Below, piece by piece: positions 17,872-26,611 of a stretch of DNA of 64,000 bases (its first letter is position 1; each line of letters starts with the position of its first letter). The notes under the pieces were generated by a model, which saw nothing but the letters and a program-made list of their open reading frames with translations, searched no databases and had not been told where the DNA came from. A program made the position numbers and the translations under genes. This DNA comes from Mesorhizobium sp. (lineage in GTDB: Bacteria > Pseudomonadota > Alphaproteobacteria > Rhizobiales > Rhizobiaceae), in assembly GCF_004962245.1 (NCBI RefSeq), contig NZ_SUHQ01000015.1, positions 1 through 64,000 of the forward strand, in the 5' to 3' direction.

Positions 17872-17957
17872 TTGTTCTTGCTTTGTGCCATCAGTTATGC
17901 TACTGATTTGAGCATGGTGCTGATTTGCGCCAGCGACCGCCGCCGAGGCGGTTTTTT
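17872..17957 (+). terminator. Terminator hairpin with promoter-like sequence ahead of it
   Basis: ACCGCC (17936-17941) pairs with GGCGGT (17947-17952) around GCCGA, followed by TTTTTTATTT: a good intrinsic terminator 133 bp after the APH-like gene. TTGTTC (17872-17877), an 18-bp spacer and TATGCT (17896-17901) lie just upstream, so the hairpin could instead end a very short transcript. The remaining sequence to recO at 18081 shows nothing else. Confidence 0.6.
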
Positions 17958-18080
17958 ATTTCAGGCTTCGCCATTCGTCGGCGCGGCTGCCCACAGACAC
18001 TTGGTTAATCCGAGTTCGGAGCCCTGGCATACGAGGCTCCAATCTTGATTTCGCCACCGAACCGGTGACAAGCTCTCCTC

Positions 18081-18857
18081 ATGGAGTGGCGCGACGAGGG
18101 AATCATTCTCGGCACCCGCAAGCATGGCGAGACCAGCGCCATTCTTGAGGTCATGACGCGTGTGCATGGACGCCACCTCGGGCTTGTGCGCGGCGGCCGC
18201 TCGCGCAAGCAGCAGCCCGTTCTGCAGCCCGGCAACCGCGTCGATCTGTTGTGGCGGGCGCGGCTCGATGAGCATCTGGGCACCTTCCAGACCGAGCCGA
18301 TCGAGATGAACGCCGCCCGGCTGATGGACAGCGCCGTCGCCATCTATGGGCTACAGACCATGGCAGCGCACCTGCGCCTATTGCCAGAGCGCGACGCCCA
18401 TGGCGGCCTCTACGAGACGCTGGCCGTGATGATCGCCCACCTCGACGATGCGGACGCCGCCGGCGAGCTGGTGGCGCGCTTCGAGCTGCTGGTTCTCGAC
18501 GAACTCGGCTTCGGTCTCGATCTCAGCCAGTGTGCCGCGACCGGCGCCAGGCAGGATCTTGCCTATGTCTCACCGAAATCCGGGCGCGCCGTGTCACGCG
18601 CGGCAGGCGCGCCATGGCGCGACAAGATGCTGGTGCTGCCCGCCTTCCTCCAGCGCGGCTCCGGCCTGCGCGCTGATCCGGCGGCGATCGAGGATGCCTT
18701 CCGGCTGACCGGCTTCTTTTTTACCCGCCATGTCTATGAGCCGCGCGGCATCGAGGCGCCCGGCGCCCGCGCCGGCTTCCTCGCCGCCTTGCGCAAGCAC
18801 TATGCGGCGGGCAAGGAGATTGGCGGCGAGACCGCCGCCGGAGAAATCATCACATGA
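18081..18857 (+). CDS. recO: DNA repair protein RecO
   Basis: Recombination mediator that, with RecR, loads RecA onto SSB-coated gaps and anneals strands. The 258-residue product begins with the OB-fold [26 protein letters not shown] and [17 protein letters not shown]. The helical C-terminal domain contains [18 protein letters not shown]. No four-Cys zinc site is seen, which is common in alphaproteobacterial RecO. Its stop overlaps the ATG of the thioesterase by 4 bp. Position after era is conserved in Rhizobiales. Confidence 0.95.
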   Translation: MEWRDEGIILGTRKHGETSAILEVMTRVHGRHLGLVRGGRSRKQQPVLQPGNRVDLLWRARLDEHLGTFQTEPIEMNAARLMDSAVAIYGLQTMAAHLRLLPERDAHGGLYETLAVMIAHLDDADAAGELVARFELLVLDELGFGLDLSQCAATGARQDLAYVSPKSGRAVSRAAGAPWRDKMLVLPAFLQRGSGLRADPAAIEDAFRLTGFFFTRHVYEPRGIEAPGARAGFLAALRKHYAAGKEIGGETAAGEIIT

Positions 18858-19372
18858 GCGAAGTGGAACTTTATCCCGGCCGGGTCTCGCCGCTCGGCCT
18901 CGGCACCATTCCGCACAGCGACATCTCTAAGTATACCGGCCTGGAATTGCTCCAGCGCATCATCGACAACAAATACCCGGCGCCGCCGATTTCCTTCCAG
19001 CTCAGTTTCGGCCTGGCGGAAGTGTCGGAAGGACGCGCGGTGTTCCGCGGCATGCCGAACGAGCGCCATCTCAACCCTCTGGGCGGGGTGCATGGCGGCT
19101 GGGCCGCGACACTGCTGGATTCGGCTCTTGCCTGCGCGGTGCAGACGCTGCTCGACAAGGGCGAGGCCTATACGACGGCGGAGTTCAAGGTGAACCTGAC
19201 GCGGCCGATCACGCCGAAGACCGGTGAAGTGGTGTGCGAGGGCAGGGTTGTGCATAAGGGCCGCACACTGGCGGTTTCGGAAGCGACGCTGAAGGACGCC
19301 AATGGCAAGCTGCTGGCTTTCGGCACCGAAACATGCTCGATCTTTCCGGCAGCCAATCTGGCGGCGCGTTGA
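18854..19372 (+). CDS. PaaI/YdiI-type hotdog-fold thioesterase
   Basis: 172-residue acyl-CoA thioesterase of the 4HBT superfamily with unknown acyl substrate. The hotdog core is clear: [20 protein letters not shown] contains the conserved His-Gly-Gly on the central helix, and [13 protein letters not shown] and [17 protein letters not shown] are strand regions of the family. About 45 residues precede the core, longer than in minimal PaaI. Translation is coupled to recO by an ATGA overlap, a positional link rather than a known functional one. Confidence 0.88.
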   Translation: MSEVELYPGRVSPLGLGTIPHSDISKYTGLELLQRIIDNKYPAPPISFQLSFGLAEVSEGRAVFRGMPNERHLNPLGGVHGGWAATLLDSALACAVQTLLDKGEAYTTAEFKVNLTRPITPKTGEVVCEGRVVHKGRTLAVSEATLKDANGKLLAFGTETCSIFPAANLAAR

Positions 19373-19440
19373 GTTCACCTCGCCGCTTGGCGGCCGTATT
19401 TGCGTGTCAGTAAACTTGGCCAGGTTTGGGGGAAACCGCC

Positions 19441-22194
19441 ATGTTCGAAAGCCTGATCGGCCTTGTCGCGATCATCGCGCTATTCGTCATTATTTCGCGC
19501 CAGCAGAGCCGCATCGGCCTGATTGAGCGCGAGCTTGGGGCGCTGCGCAGCCTCGTGCTTTCCGGTGCCGTGCCGCCTGCGGCCAAACCGGCCGAACAGG
19601 CAACGACGGAAGGCAAGCCGGCGGATGCGACCCCGGCCGCAGCGACAGACATTGCCTCGCTACCGGCAAAGGCGCTGGAAACACAGGCCACGGAAGCCGA
19701 TGCCAGCACCGGCGAGGTCGTATCGGGACCGTGGACTTCCGGCGACGCGGCGCCGAAGGTGGCGGAGCCCGCCAGGAAGGACGCGGCAGCGGTGAAGGCC
19801 GCCCGCCAGACTGATGTCGAAACGGCGCTTGGCACCCGCTGGGCGGTCTGGGTCGGTGGCATCGCGCTTGCGCTGGGCGGCCTGTTCCTGATCCGCTACA
19901 CCATCGAGGCCGGCATTTTCGGTCCCGGCGTCCGGCTTGTCATGGCGGCAATGCTCGGACTGGTGCTGGTCGCCACCGGCGAGTTCATCCGCCGCACCGG
20001 CTTCAGGGTGCCGGTGCAGGGGGCGACCGGTGCCTACATTCCCGCGATCCTGACAGCGGCCGGCGCCTTCATCCTGTTCGGCACGGTCTACGCCGCTTAT
20101 GGCATTTACGGCTTCATCGGTCCGGCGCTCGCCTTCACGCTGCTTGGCGCCATCGGCGTGGCGACGATCGCAGCAGCCCTCGTTCACGGCCAGGCGCTGG
20201 CTGGCATCGGCCTGCTCGGCGCCATGGTGACACCGATGCTGGTCGCTTCCCAGGCGCCCAGTCCGTGGGCGCTGTTCGGCTATCTGGCAATCGTGCTTGC
20301 CGCCACCGGTGTCATCGCCCGTATGCGCGACTGGGGGTTGCTGATGGCGGCGGCCTTCATCGGCACCGGCCTCTGGACCGTCTTCTACATGACTGATGCG
20401 CCTGACGCCAACCTCTCCATCATCCTGTTCATCGATGCCATCACCTTGGCCGTGCTTGCCTTCGTCTGGCTCGGCCGTCGCGGCGGCGAAGCAGAACCAG
20501 CCAGGGGCTTCGACTGGCCTTTGATCGCACCTGGCTTCTTCGTCGGTCTTTCGGCGATGGTGCTGTTCATCGACCCGGCATACGGTGCCACCGGCGATGC
20601 TCTGCGGGGAACAGCCCTTATCGCAGCCCTGGTCGCGGTGGCGCTCTACCGGCCGCTGGCGCTGGCGCTCCTGCACGCCGCAGGGCTGGCGACGGTGCTG
20701 GTCTATCTCGGCATCATTCCGCCAACATCAATCGTTTCCGATTTCTCAGGTGGCGCTCTCGGCGTCGAAGGCCTGCCGGCGGCAGTGGCCGATACGCTGA
20801 TGCTCAGGATCGGTATCTTTCTCGGGCTTGTCTTCATCGGAGCCGGCTTCTGGGCGGCGCGCAACCTTGCCGCATCGGCAAAAATCCGCGCCGCCTCATG
20901 GGCGGCATGGGGCGTTGCCGCGCCGCTGGTCATTCTCCTGACGCTCTGGTTCAGCTTGGGCAATCTCGACCGCGATCTTGCCTACGCGACGGTCGCAGCT
21001 CTTTTGGTCGTGGTCTTCGCCATCGGCGGTGAGTGGATCGCGCAGGGCGAGGAGCCGCCGCTACGGGGTGGTGCTGCCGTCTCGTTCGCGCTTGGCGGGG
21101 CGGCAGTCGCCACCTTGCTGATGCTGTACATGGCCTTCGGGTCCGGCTGGACCACCATCCTCTTGGGGGCCGCGGCCATCGTGCCGGCGTTGGCCACCCG
21201 CTGGCGCGCCTATCCGGTGCTCGGCTGGATTTCGGTCGGTGCGGTCATCGCGGTGCTCGGCCGTGTCGCCTTCGATCCGACAATCGTCGGCGCCGAATTC
21301 CTGTCGACGACGCCTGTCTTCAACTGGCTGCTGCCCGGATACGGCGTGCCGGCACTCGCCTTCGGCTTTGCCGCCTGGCAGCTCGCCCGCACCACCAATG
21401 GCCGCCCGCGCCTCGCCATGGAAGCGGGCACTGCGCTGTTTGCGCTGCTCACCGTTGCCATGCTGGTGCGCCACGCCATGCATGGCGGTGTCATCGACAC
21501 CGGTGCTGCGACGCTCACCGAACAGGCGATCTACACGTTGATCGCCATCGGCGCTGGCGCCATCCTCGTTGCCATCGACCTGCGCTCGCCAAGCTCGGTG
21601 CTGCGCTACGGTTCGCTTGCCGCGGGCGTGGTCTCGGTTGCCTTCGTCGTCGTCCAGCATTTCCTGGTGCTGAACCCGCTGTTTACCGACGAATCGACCG
21701 GACGGATCCCGGTGTTCAACCTGCTGTTCCTGGCCTATCTCTTACCGGCCGTTGCGGCTGGAGGGCTCGCGCTCTATGCACGTGACGTCAGGCCGAAATG
21801 GTATGCCGCGATGCTGGCGCTGGTGGCGGCACTGCTTGCCTTCGCCTATGCGACGCTGTCGGTTCGGCGCCTGTTCAAAGGTGAGTTCATCGGCCTGTGG
21901 AGCGGCCTCGGCCAGCTTGAAACCTACACCTATTCCGCGCTGTGGCTGATCATCGGTGTGGCGCTGCTTACCGCCGGCGTCTGGCTGAAGTCGCAGGTGC
22001 TGCGCATCGCCTCGGCCGCACTGATCTCGGTCGCCGTGTTGAAGGTCTTCCTCTTCGACATGTCGGAACTGGAAGGCGTCCTGAGGGCGCTGTCCTTCAT
22101 CGGCCTGGGGGCGGTGCTGATCGGCATTGGCCTGTTCTACCAGCGGCTGCTGACAAGAGCGGCGAGGGAAAAGCTTCAGACAAGCAATAGCTAA
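19441..22194 (+). CDS. DUF2339 giant polytopic membrane protein
   Basis: Inner-membrane protein of 917 residues of unknown function. The start is ATG 19441, with GGGGGA 7 bp upstream. An in-frame TTG at 19426 would add five residues. One N-terminal hydrophobic segment (about 2-18) is followed by a short coiled-coil-like stretch (SRIGLIERELGALRSL) and an Ala/Pro-rich linker to about residue 125. After ALGTRWAVWVGGIALALGG comes a run of more than 20 predicted membrane helices to the C-terminus. This order matches DUF2339 (YdaS/YccA-independent) family proteins. It may be cell-envelope related, but nothing in the sequence assigns a substrate. Confidence 0.85.
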   Translation: MFESLIGLVAIIALFVIISRQQSRIGLIERELGALRSLVLSGAVPPAAKPAEQATTEGKPADATPAAATDIASLPAKALETQATEADASTGEVVSGPWTSGDAAPKVAEPARKDAAAVKAARQTDVETALGTRWAVWVGGIALALGGLFLIRYTIEAGIFGPGVRLVMAAMLGLVLVATGEFIRRTGFRVPVQGATGAYIPAILTAAGAFILFGTVYAAYGIYGFIGPALAFTLLGAIGVATIAAALVHGQALAGIGLLGAMVTPMLVASQAPSPWALFGYLAIVLAATGVIARMRDWGLLMAAAFIGTGLWTVFYMTDAPDANLSIILFIDAITLAVLAFVWLGRRGGEAEPARGFDWPLIAPGFFVGLSAMVLFIDPAYGATGDALRGTALIAALVAVALYRPLALALLHAAGLATVLVYLGIIPPTSIVSDFSGGALGVEGLPAAVADTLMLRIGIFLGLVFIGAGFWAARNLAASAKIRAASWAAWGVAAPLVILLTLWFSLGNLDRDLAYATVAALLVVVFAIGGEWIAQGEEPPLRGGAAVSFALGGAAVATLLMLYMAFGSGWTTILLGAAAIVPALATRWRAYPVLGWISVGAVIAVLGRVAFDPTIVGAEFLSTTPVFNWLLPGYGVPALAFGFAAWQLARTTNGRPRLAMEAGTALFALLTVAMLVRHAMHGGVIDTGAATLTEQAIYTLIAIGAGAILVAIDLRSPSSVLRYGSLAAGVVSVAFVVVQHFLVLNPLFTDESTGRIPVFNLLFLAYLLPAVAAGGLALYARDVRPKWYAAMLALVAALLAFAYATLSVRRLFKGEFIGLWSGLGQLETYTYSALWLIIGVALLTAGVWLKSQVLRIASAALISVAVLKVFLFDMSELEGVLRALSFIGLGAVLIGIGLFYQRLLTRAAREKLQTSNS

Positions 22195-22211
22195 CGGTTT
22201 TCAATCTGACC

Positions 22212-22238
22212 GGGAATAAATCGCCCACTGCCAGCGTT
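22212..22238 (+). promoter_or_regulatory. Candidate ECF-type promoter of the sigma/anti-sigma operon
   Basis: GGGAAT (22212-22217), then 17 bp, then CGTT (22235-22238). This fits the GGAAN-N16/17-CGTT layout of ECF promoters and lies about 110 bp upstream of the ECF sigma gene, suggesting autoregulation (inference). Confidence 0.5.
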
Positions 22239-22350
22239 ATTCAATCGCTTGGGTGACCGGGGCGGCGGACCGCTTCGCACTGGCCGCTTGCGCCGCGCCG
22301 GGAAGGCGCGTTCAATCGGGATAAGAAGGGCGGCTTCAGAACCAGCGGTC

Positions 22351-22869
22351 ATGGACGAAAAGAAGGCAGCAATCCTTGGCGAAATACCGCGCCTGCGCCG
22401 TTATGCGCGCTCGCTGCTGCGCGACCGCGATTCCGCCGACGACCTCGTTCAGGACTGCCTCGAACGGGCGCTTGTGCGGCTCGACAATTGGCAGACTGGA
22501 GAAAGCCCCAGGAGGTGGCTGTTTACGATTATGCATCATTTGTTCATCGACCAGACGCGCAAGGTGAACCGGCGCGGCGAAGTGGCGATGCTGCCGCTGG
22601 AAGCGGGCGAAGCGCAGGCAATACCCGCCGAGCAGGTGGAGAACATCGCCTCGCGCGAGATTATCGACGCATTGCAGGCAATCAGCCCCGACCGGCGCGC
22701 TGCACTCGTCATGGTCGCCATCGAAGGCTTTTCCTATGCCGAGGCCGCCAACATACTCGGCGTGCCGGCCGGCACGCTGATGTCGCGCATCGCGCGCGGG
22801 CGTGAGGAGTTGCGCGGGCTGCTGGACGACACGGCGCGCCGCCGGGCGATAAGGATCGTCGAGAGATGA
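22351..22869 (+). CDS. ECF-family RNA polymerase sigma factor
   Basis: 172-residue extracytoplasmic-function sigma factor. Region 2 is visible in LRRYARSLLRDRDSADDLVQDCLERALVRLDNW and the promoter-melting segment RRWLFTIMHHLFIDQTRK. Region 4 contains ALQAISPDRRAALVMVAIEGFSYAEAANILGVPAGTLMSRIARGREEL, ending in the DNA-recognition helix. The start is ATG 22351, since the residues encoded upstream of it are unlike sigma factors. The gene is followed by its anti-sigma partner through a 4-bp overlap, the usual arrangement. The inducing signal is unknown. Confidence 0.93.
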   Translation: MDEKKAAILGEIPRLRRYARSLLRDRDSADDLVQDCLERALVRLDNWQTGESPRRWLFTIMHHLFIDQTRKVNRRGEVAMLPLEAGEAQAIPAEQVENIASREIIDALQAISPDRRAALVMVAIEGFSYAEAANILGVPAGTLMSRIARGREELRGLLDDTARRRAIRIVER

Positions 22870-23657
22870 CCCCGCGCGATTTTTCCGAACGCGACATCCA
22901 CATGGCCCTCGACGGCGAGTTGCCGGGCGATGAGCGCGTGGCGTATGACGCCTGGCTTGACGCCAATCCTGAAATGAAGGCGAGGAGCGCCCGCTATGTC
23001 GCCGACCGCGCAGCGCTGCGTGCCGCCTTCGCCGGTGTGCTCGACGAGCCGGTGCCTGCGCGGTTGCAGAAGATCGTGTTTGGCGAAGCGCCGGTCAAGA
23101 CGGCGGCATCGCGCTCGCGCTGGTGGCAGGCGGCTGCCGCAGCGGCGATGCTGGCCATTGGCGGTGTTGGCGGTTATGTCGCCGGCATCGACCGTCTCGG
23201 CCTGGAAGACCCCGCCGAGGACCATCTCGCCGAGCAGGCGATCGCAGCGCATGTCATCTATGCCGCCGAAAAACGGCATGCGGTGGAGGTGCCCGCCAGT
23301 GACAAGGATCATCTGCAGACCTGGCTGTCCAATCGGGTCGGCCTGAAGCTGGTCGCACCGGATCTGGCGGCGGAAGGGTTCCAGCTCGTCGGCGGCCGGC
23401 TGCTGCCTGCTGGCGAGAGCAAGGCTGCGATGCTGCTTTATGAGGACGACAAGGGCGAGCGCATCTCGCTGTTCGTCACCGCTGAATCGGCCGAGAAGGC
23501 CAAGGGCACCTACGGGTCGGAAGAGAACGGCCCCGAGGCCGTCTACTGGCTGGACAAGGGCTATGGCTGCGCCGTCGTCGGCTCGCTGCCGCGCGCGCAG
23601 CTGACTGCGGTGGCGAAGAGCGCTTACAGCCAGCTTCTGGCCGGGCTGGCCGGCTGA
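22866..23657 (+). CDS. Transmembrane anti-sigma factor
   Basis: 263-residue inner-membrane anti-sigma factor, presumed partner of the ECF sigma encoded just upstream. The cytoplasmic N-terminus (FSERDIHMALDGELPGDE) resembles the RsiW/RskA-type sigma-binding domain but shows no HxxxCxxC zinc motif. One membrane helix lies at about residues 88-108 (WWQAAAAAAMLAIGGVGGYVAG). The periplasmic part of about 150 residues is probably the sensor. The ATGA overlap with the sigma gene implies 1:1 coupled translation. Confidence 0.88.
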   Translation: MTPRDFSERDIHMALDGELPGDERVAYDAWLDANPEMKARSARYVADRAALRAAFAGVLDEPVPARLQKIVFGEAPVKTAASRSRWWQAAAAAAMLAIGGVGGYVAGIDRLGLEDPAEDHLAEQAIAAHVIYAAEKRHAVEVPASDKDHLQTWLSNRVGLKLVAPDLAAEGFQLVGGRLLPAGESKAAMLLYEDDKGERISLFVTAESAEKAKGTYGSEENGPEAVYWLDKGYGCAVVGSLPRAQLTAVAKSAYSQLLAGLAG

Positions 23658-23885
23658 ACCGCGGCTGTTTTCCCAAGCTGGCGCCACGGTTAAAACAGCG
23701 ATCCTGTTCAAAGCCGTTGCACTGATCTGCAGTGCCACGCGTCCTCATGCGCCGGGCCGAAACTGTCACAATTCGGCCCGAATCGAGGTGCGATAGCGCT
23801 TGACGGATGCTGGCGCTTCGGCTGGTGTTATCGACGTTTCGACCAGGGCCTTTTCCACAACCCAATCGAGGTTTTCTGAGCCCGC

Positions 23886-24992
23886 ATGCCTGCCGAGATT
23901 CGCACGGCCCGCGCGTCCGACGTCGATGAGCTCGCCGCCATCGAGAAGGCTGTTTTCTCGGGCGACCGCATTTCCCGCCGCTCCTTTCGCCAGTTGATCG
24001 AACGCGAAAGCGCCGAGATGCTGGTCGCCGAAAGCGACGGCCGCGTCGCCGGCTATGCGGTCGTGCTGTTTCGCAAGGGCAGCGGCGTCGCACGGCTCTA
24101 TTCCATCGCCATCGGCCCCTTTTTTGGCGGGCTCGGCATCGGCCGCATGCTGCTGGAACGGGCCGAGGAGGTCGCTTTCGAGCACGACCGCATGATGCTG
24201 CGCCTCGAGGTGCGCGAGGACAACAGCCGAGCCATTCGCATCTACGAGCAGAGCGGCTACCGCAAGATCGGCCGCGAACCCGGCTATTACGAGGACGGCG
24301 CCACGGCGCTGCGCTACGAAAAGACCTTGCGCGGCGACATTCCGGTCGCCACCAAGGTGCCGTTCTACCAGCAGACCTGCGAATTCACCTGCGGCCCGTG
24401 CTGCCTGATGATGGCAATGGCCAATTTCGATCCCGGCTTCGTGCCCGACCCGGTCATGGAAATCCGTCTATGGCGCGAGGCGACCACCGTTTTCATGATG
24501 TCGGGACCGGGCGGCTGCGAGCCGTTCGGCCTCGCCGTTGCCGGCCACGAAAGCGGGCTCTCTGCCGAGATCTATGTCTCCTTCCACGGCGCGCTGTTCC
24601 TGCAGTCGGTGCGCAGCCAAGACAAGCGCCGGGTGATGGAGCTGGCGCAGGTCGACTTTCGCCGTCGCGCGGAACGTTACGGTATCCCGGTGAATTACCG
24701 TCCATTCGCCATAGACGATATCCGCGCCGCGATCGCAGAGGGAAAACTGGTGCTGGTCCTGATCAGCGGGTTCCTGATGTTCGGCAAGAAGGTTCCGCAC
24801 TGGGTGCTGGCCATCGGCGACGACGGCGACCATATCCTGATCCACGATCCCTGGGTCGAGGACGAGAGACAGGAGACCATCCTTGATGCTGCCAACATTC
24901 CGGTGCCTTACGGCATCTTCATGAACATGGCGCAGTTCGGCCGCGATGGATTGCGTGCCGCCATCACTCTCGGAAAGCGCGACAGACAATGA
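23886..24992 (+). CDS. GNAT acetyltransferase fused to a C39-like cysteine peptidase
   Basis: 368-residue fusion. Residues 1-148 form a GNAT domain (RTARASDVDELAAIE, acetyl-CoA loop around GGLGIGRMLLERA, and NSRAIRIYEQSGYRKIGREPGYY). Residues 155-345 form a papain/C39-like domain with YQQTCEFTCGPCCL (nucleophile probably Cys169), His305 in PHWVLAIGDDGD and Asp321 in IHDPW, a plausible catalytic triad. This pairing with a RimK-like ligase (next gene, 4-bp overlap) is known from surveys of ATP-grasp amidoligase operons. The family is thought to make or modify peptides. GNAT could acetylate and the peptidase trim or ligate, but the substrate is unknown. Confidence 0.88.
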   Translation: MPAEIRTARASDVDELAAIEKAVFSGDRISRRSFRQLIERESAEMLVAESDGRVAGYAVVLFRKGSGVARLYSIAIGPFFGGLGIGRMLLERAEEVAFEHDRMMLRLEVREDNSRAIRIYEQSGYRKIGREPGYYEDGATALRYEKTLRGDIPVATKVPFYQQTCEFTCGPCCLMMAMANFDPGFVPDPVMEIRLWREATTVFMMSGPGGCEPFGLAVAGHESGLSAEIYVSFHGALFLQSVRSQDKRRVMELAQVDFRRRAERYGIPVNYRPFAIDDIRAAIAEGKLVLVLISGFLMFGKKVPHWVLAIGDDGDHILIHDPWVEDERQETILDAANIPVPYGIFMNMAQFGRDGLRAAITLGKRDRQ

Positions 24993-26464
24993 CCTGGGTC
25001 ATCCTTACCGGCCGACAGAACGATCTCGACCAGGTGGCGACACCGCACAAGATCATCACCAATCGCGACTATCTAGCCCATCCGGCGCTATTTCGCGGCC
25101 AGCGGCCGAAAGTCATCAACCTGTCGAACAATTACGGCTACCAAAGCCGTGGCTACTATGCCTCGCTGCTCGCCGGCTCGCGCGGCCATAAGGTGATCCC
25201 GACGGTCGAGACGATGATCGACCTGTCCGAGCGCAAGCTCTACGAGCACGCGCTGCCGGAGCTGGAACTCGCGCTCAACAAATGCCGCAAGGATCTGGGC
25301 GGCGCCTTTCCGCAAAAAGTCTGCATCTTCTTCGGCATCGGCCCGTCGAAGATATGGGATCGCTTCGCCAAGCTTTTGTTCGACTGGTTCCGGGCGCCGG
25401 CGCTGGAAGTCCATATCACGGACAGCGCCGAATGGGCGTCGATCCGCAAGATCGGCTTCCATCCGCTGGCCAGGATGAGCGAGGAGGAAGAAAAGCGCTT
25501 CCTTCAGTGCCTCGAGACCTACACCAACCGCGAGTGGCGCGACACCAAGGGCCGCACGCCGGCGCGCTACACCTTCGCCACGCTGGTCGATCCGCATGAG
25601 GAATTGCCGCCGTCGCAGATCTCGTCGCTGCGCTACTGGGCCAAGATCGCCGAAAAGATGGGCGTCGAAATCGAGCCGATCACCAGGAAGGATCTGGCCA
25701 AGCTCGCCAATTACGACGCACTGTTCATCCGCGAGACGACCTCGATCTCCAACCACACCTACCGCTTCGCCCGCCGCGCCCAGCAGGAAGGCATGCCGGT
25801 CATCGACGATCCGCTGTCGATGATCCGCTGCACCAACAAGGTCTATCTCAACGAGCTGATGACCTACAACAAGGTGCCGGTGCCGCCGACGGTGATGATC
25901 GCCGGCATCTCGGACCTTGAAGTGGCGGCGCAGACACTGGGTTTCCCGCTGGTGCTGAAGATCCCGGACTCGTCGTTTTCGCGCGGCGTCAAGAAATGCG
26001 CCACCTTCGAGGAGCTGAAGACGCTTGCCACCGAATGGCTGGAGGACTCCGACCTCCTGATCGCGCAGAAATTCATTCCGACCGAATATGACTGGCGCGT
26101 CGGCGTCCTCGGCGGCCAGCCTCTGTTTGCCGTGCACTATCTGATGGCCAAGAAGCACTGGCAGATCGTTAACCACAAGGCCAACGGCAAACCCGACCAG
26201 GGTGGCATCAAGACCTTCACCTTGAAGGAGGCGCCGGCCCATGTCGTCGAGACGGCGGTGAGGGCGGCGCGCTGCATCGGCGACGGCCTCTACGGCGTCG
26301 ACCTCAAGGAGACCAGGGACGGTGTCTTCGTCATCGAGGTCAACGACAATCCCAACCTCGACCATGGCTGGGAGGATTCCGGCGAAAAAGATGAGGTCTG
26401 GGTGCGGCTGACGCAGTGGTTCCTGGACCGGCTGGACCGGCCGGGACGACAATCATCCGAGTAG
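24989..26464 (+). CDS. RimK-like ATP-grasp ligase with N-terminal RLAN domain
   Basis: 491-residue ATP-grasp enzyme expected to form amide bonds between a carboxylate and an amino group. The N-terminal 160 residues or so (ILTGRQNDLD, VINLSNNYGYQSRGYYASLLAGSRGHKV) match the RimK-like RLAN domain. The middle ends at IRETTSISNHTYRFARRAQQEGMPVIDDP. ATP-grasp residues include VLKIPDSSFSRGVKK, LIAQKFIPTEYDWRVGVL and the metal-binding end EVNDNPNLDHGWEDSG. Much longer than true RimK (about 300), so it is unlikely to modify ribosomal S6 itself. It overlaps the GNAT-C39 gene by 4 bp, and the two surely act together. Confidence 0.9.
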   Translation: MTWVILTGRQNDLDQVATPHKIITNRDYLAHPALFRGQRPKVINLSNNYGYQSRGYYASLLAGSRGHKVIPTVETMIDLSERKLYEHALPELELALNKCRKDLGGAFPQKVCIFFGIGPSKIWDRFAKLLFDWFRAPALEVHITDSAEWASIRKIGFHPLARMSEEEEKRFLQCLETYTNREWRDTKGRTPARYTFATLVDPHEELPPSQISSLRYWAKIAEKMGVEIEPITRKDLAKLANYDALFIRETTSISNHTYRFARRAQQEGMPVIDDPLSMIRCTNKVYLNELMTYNKVPVPPTVMIAGISDLEVAAQTLGFPLVLKIPDSSFSRGVKKCATFEELKTLATEWLEDSDLLIAQKFIPTEYDWRVGVLGGQPLFAVHYLMAKKHWQIVNHKANGKPDQGGIKTFTLKEAPAHVVETAVRAARCIGDGLYGVDLKETRDGVFVIEVNDNPNLDHGWEDSGEKDEVWVRLTQWFLDRLDRPGRQSSE

Positions 26465-26471
26465 GGCACGG

Positions 26472-26597
26472 GTGGAGACTGATGATGTCATGCTCCTGCA
26501 GCGGCGGGTCATCGAATGGGCGGATCTGGTCGAATTCGAGATCGTTCCCGTGGCGACGAACAAGGACATGGTGGAGGCATTGAGCGGACACCTCTGA
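26472..26597 (+). pseudogene. Possible C-terminal gene remnant
   Basis: An open stretch of 41 codons right after the ligase gene reads like real protein (VMLLQRRVIEWADL, then VEFEIVPVATNKDMV) with rhizobial third-position GC. It starts at GTG 26472 or ATG 26490 and ends at TGA 26595. No full-length partner lies upstream, since the frame runs into the ligase gene. I do not recognise the family. It may be the tail of a deleted gene or chance coding-like sequence. Confidence 0.3.
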
Positions 26598-26611
26598 CCG
26601 AAGAACTGCCG

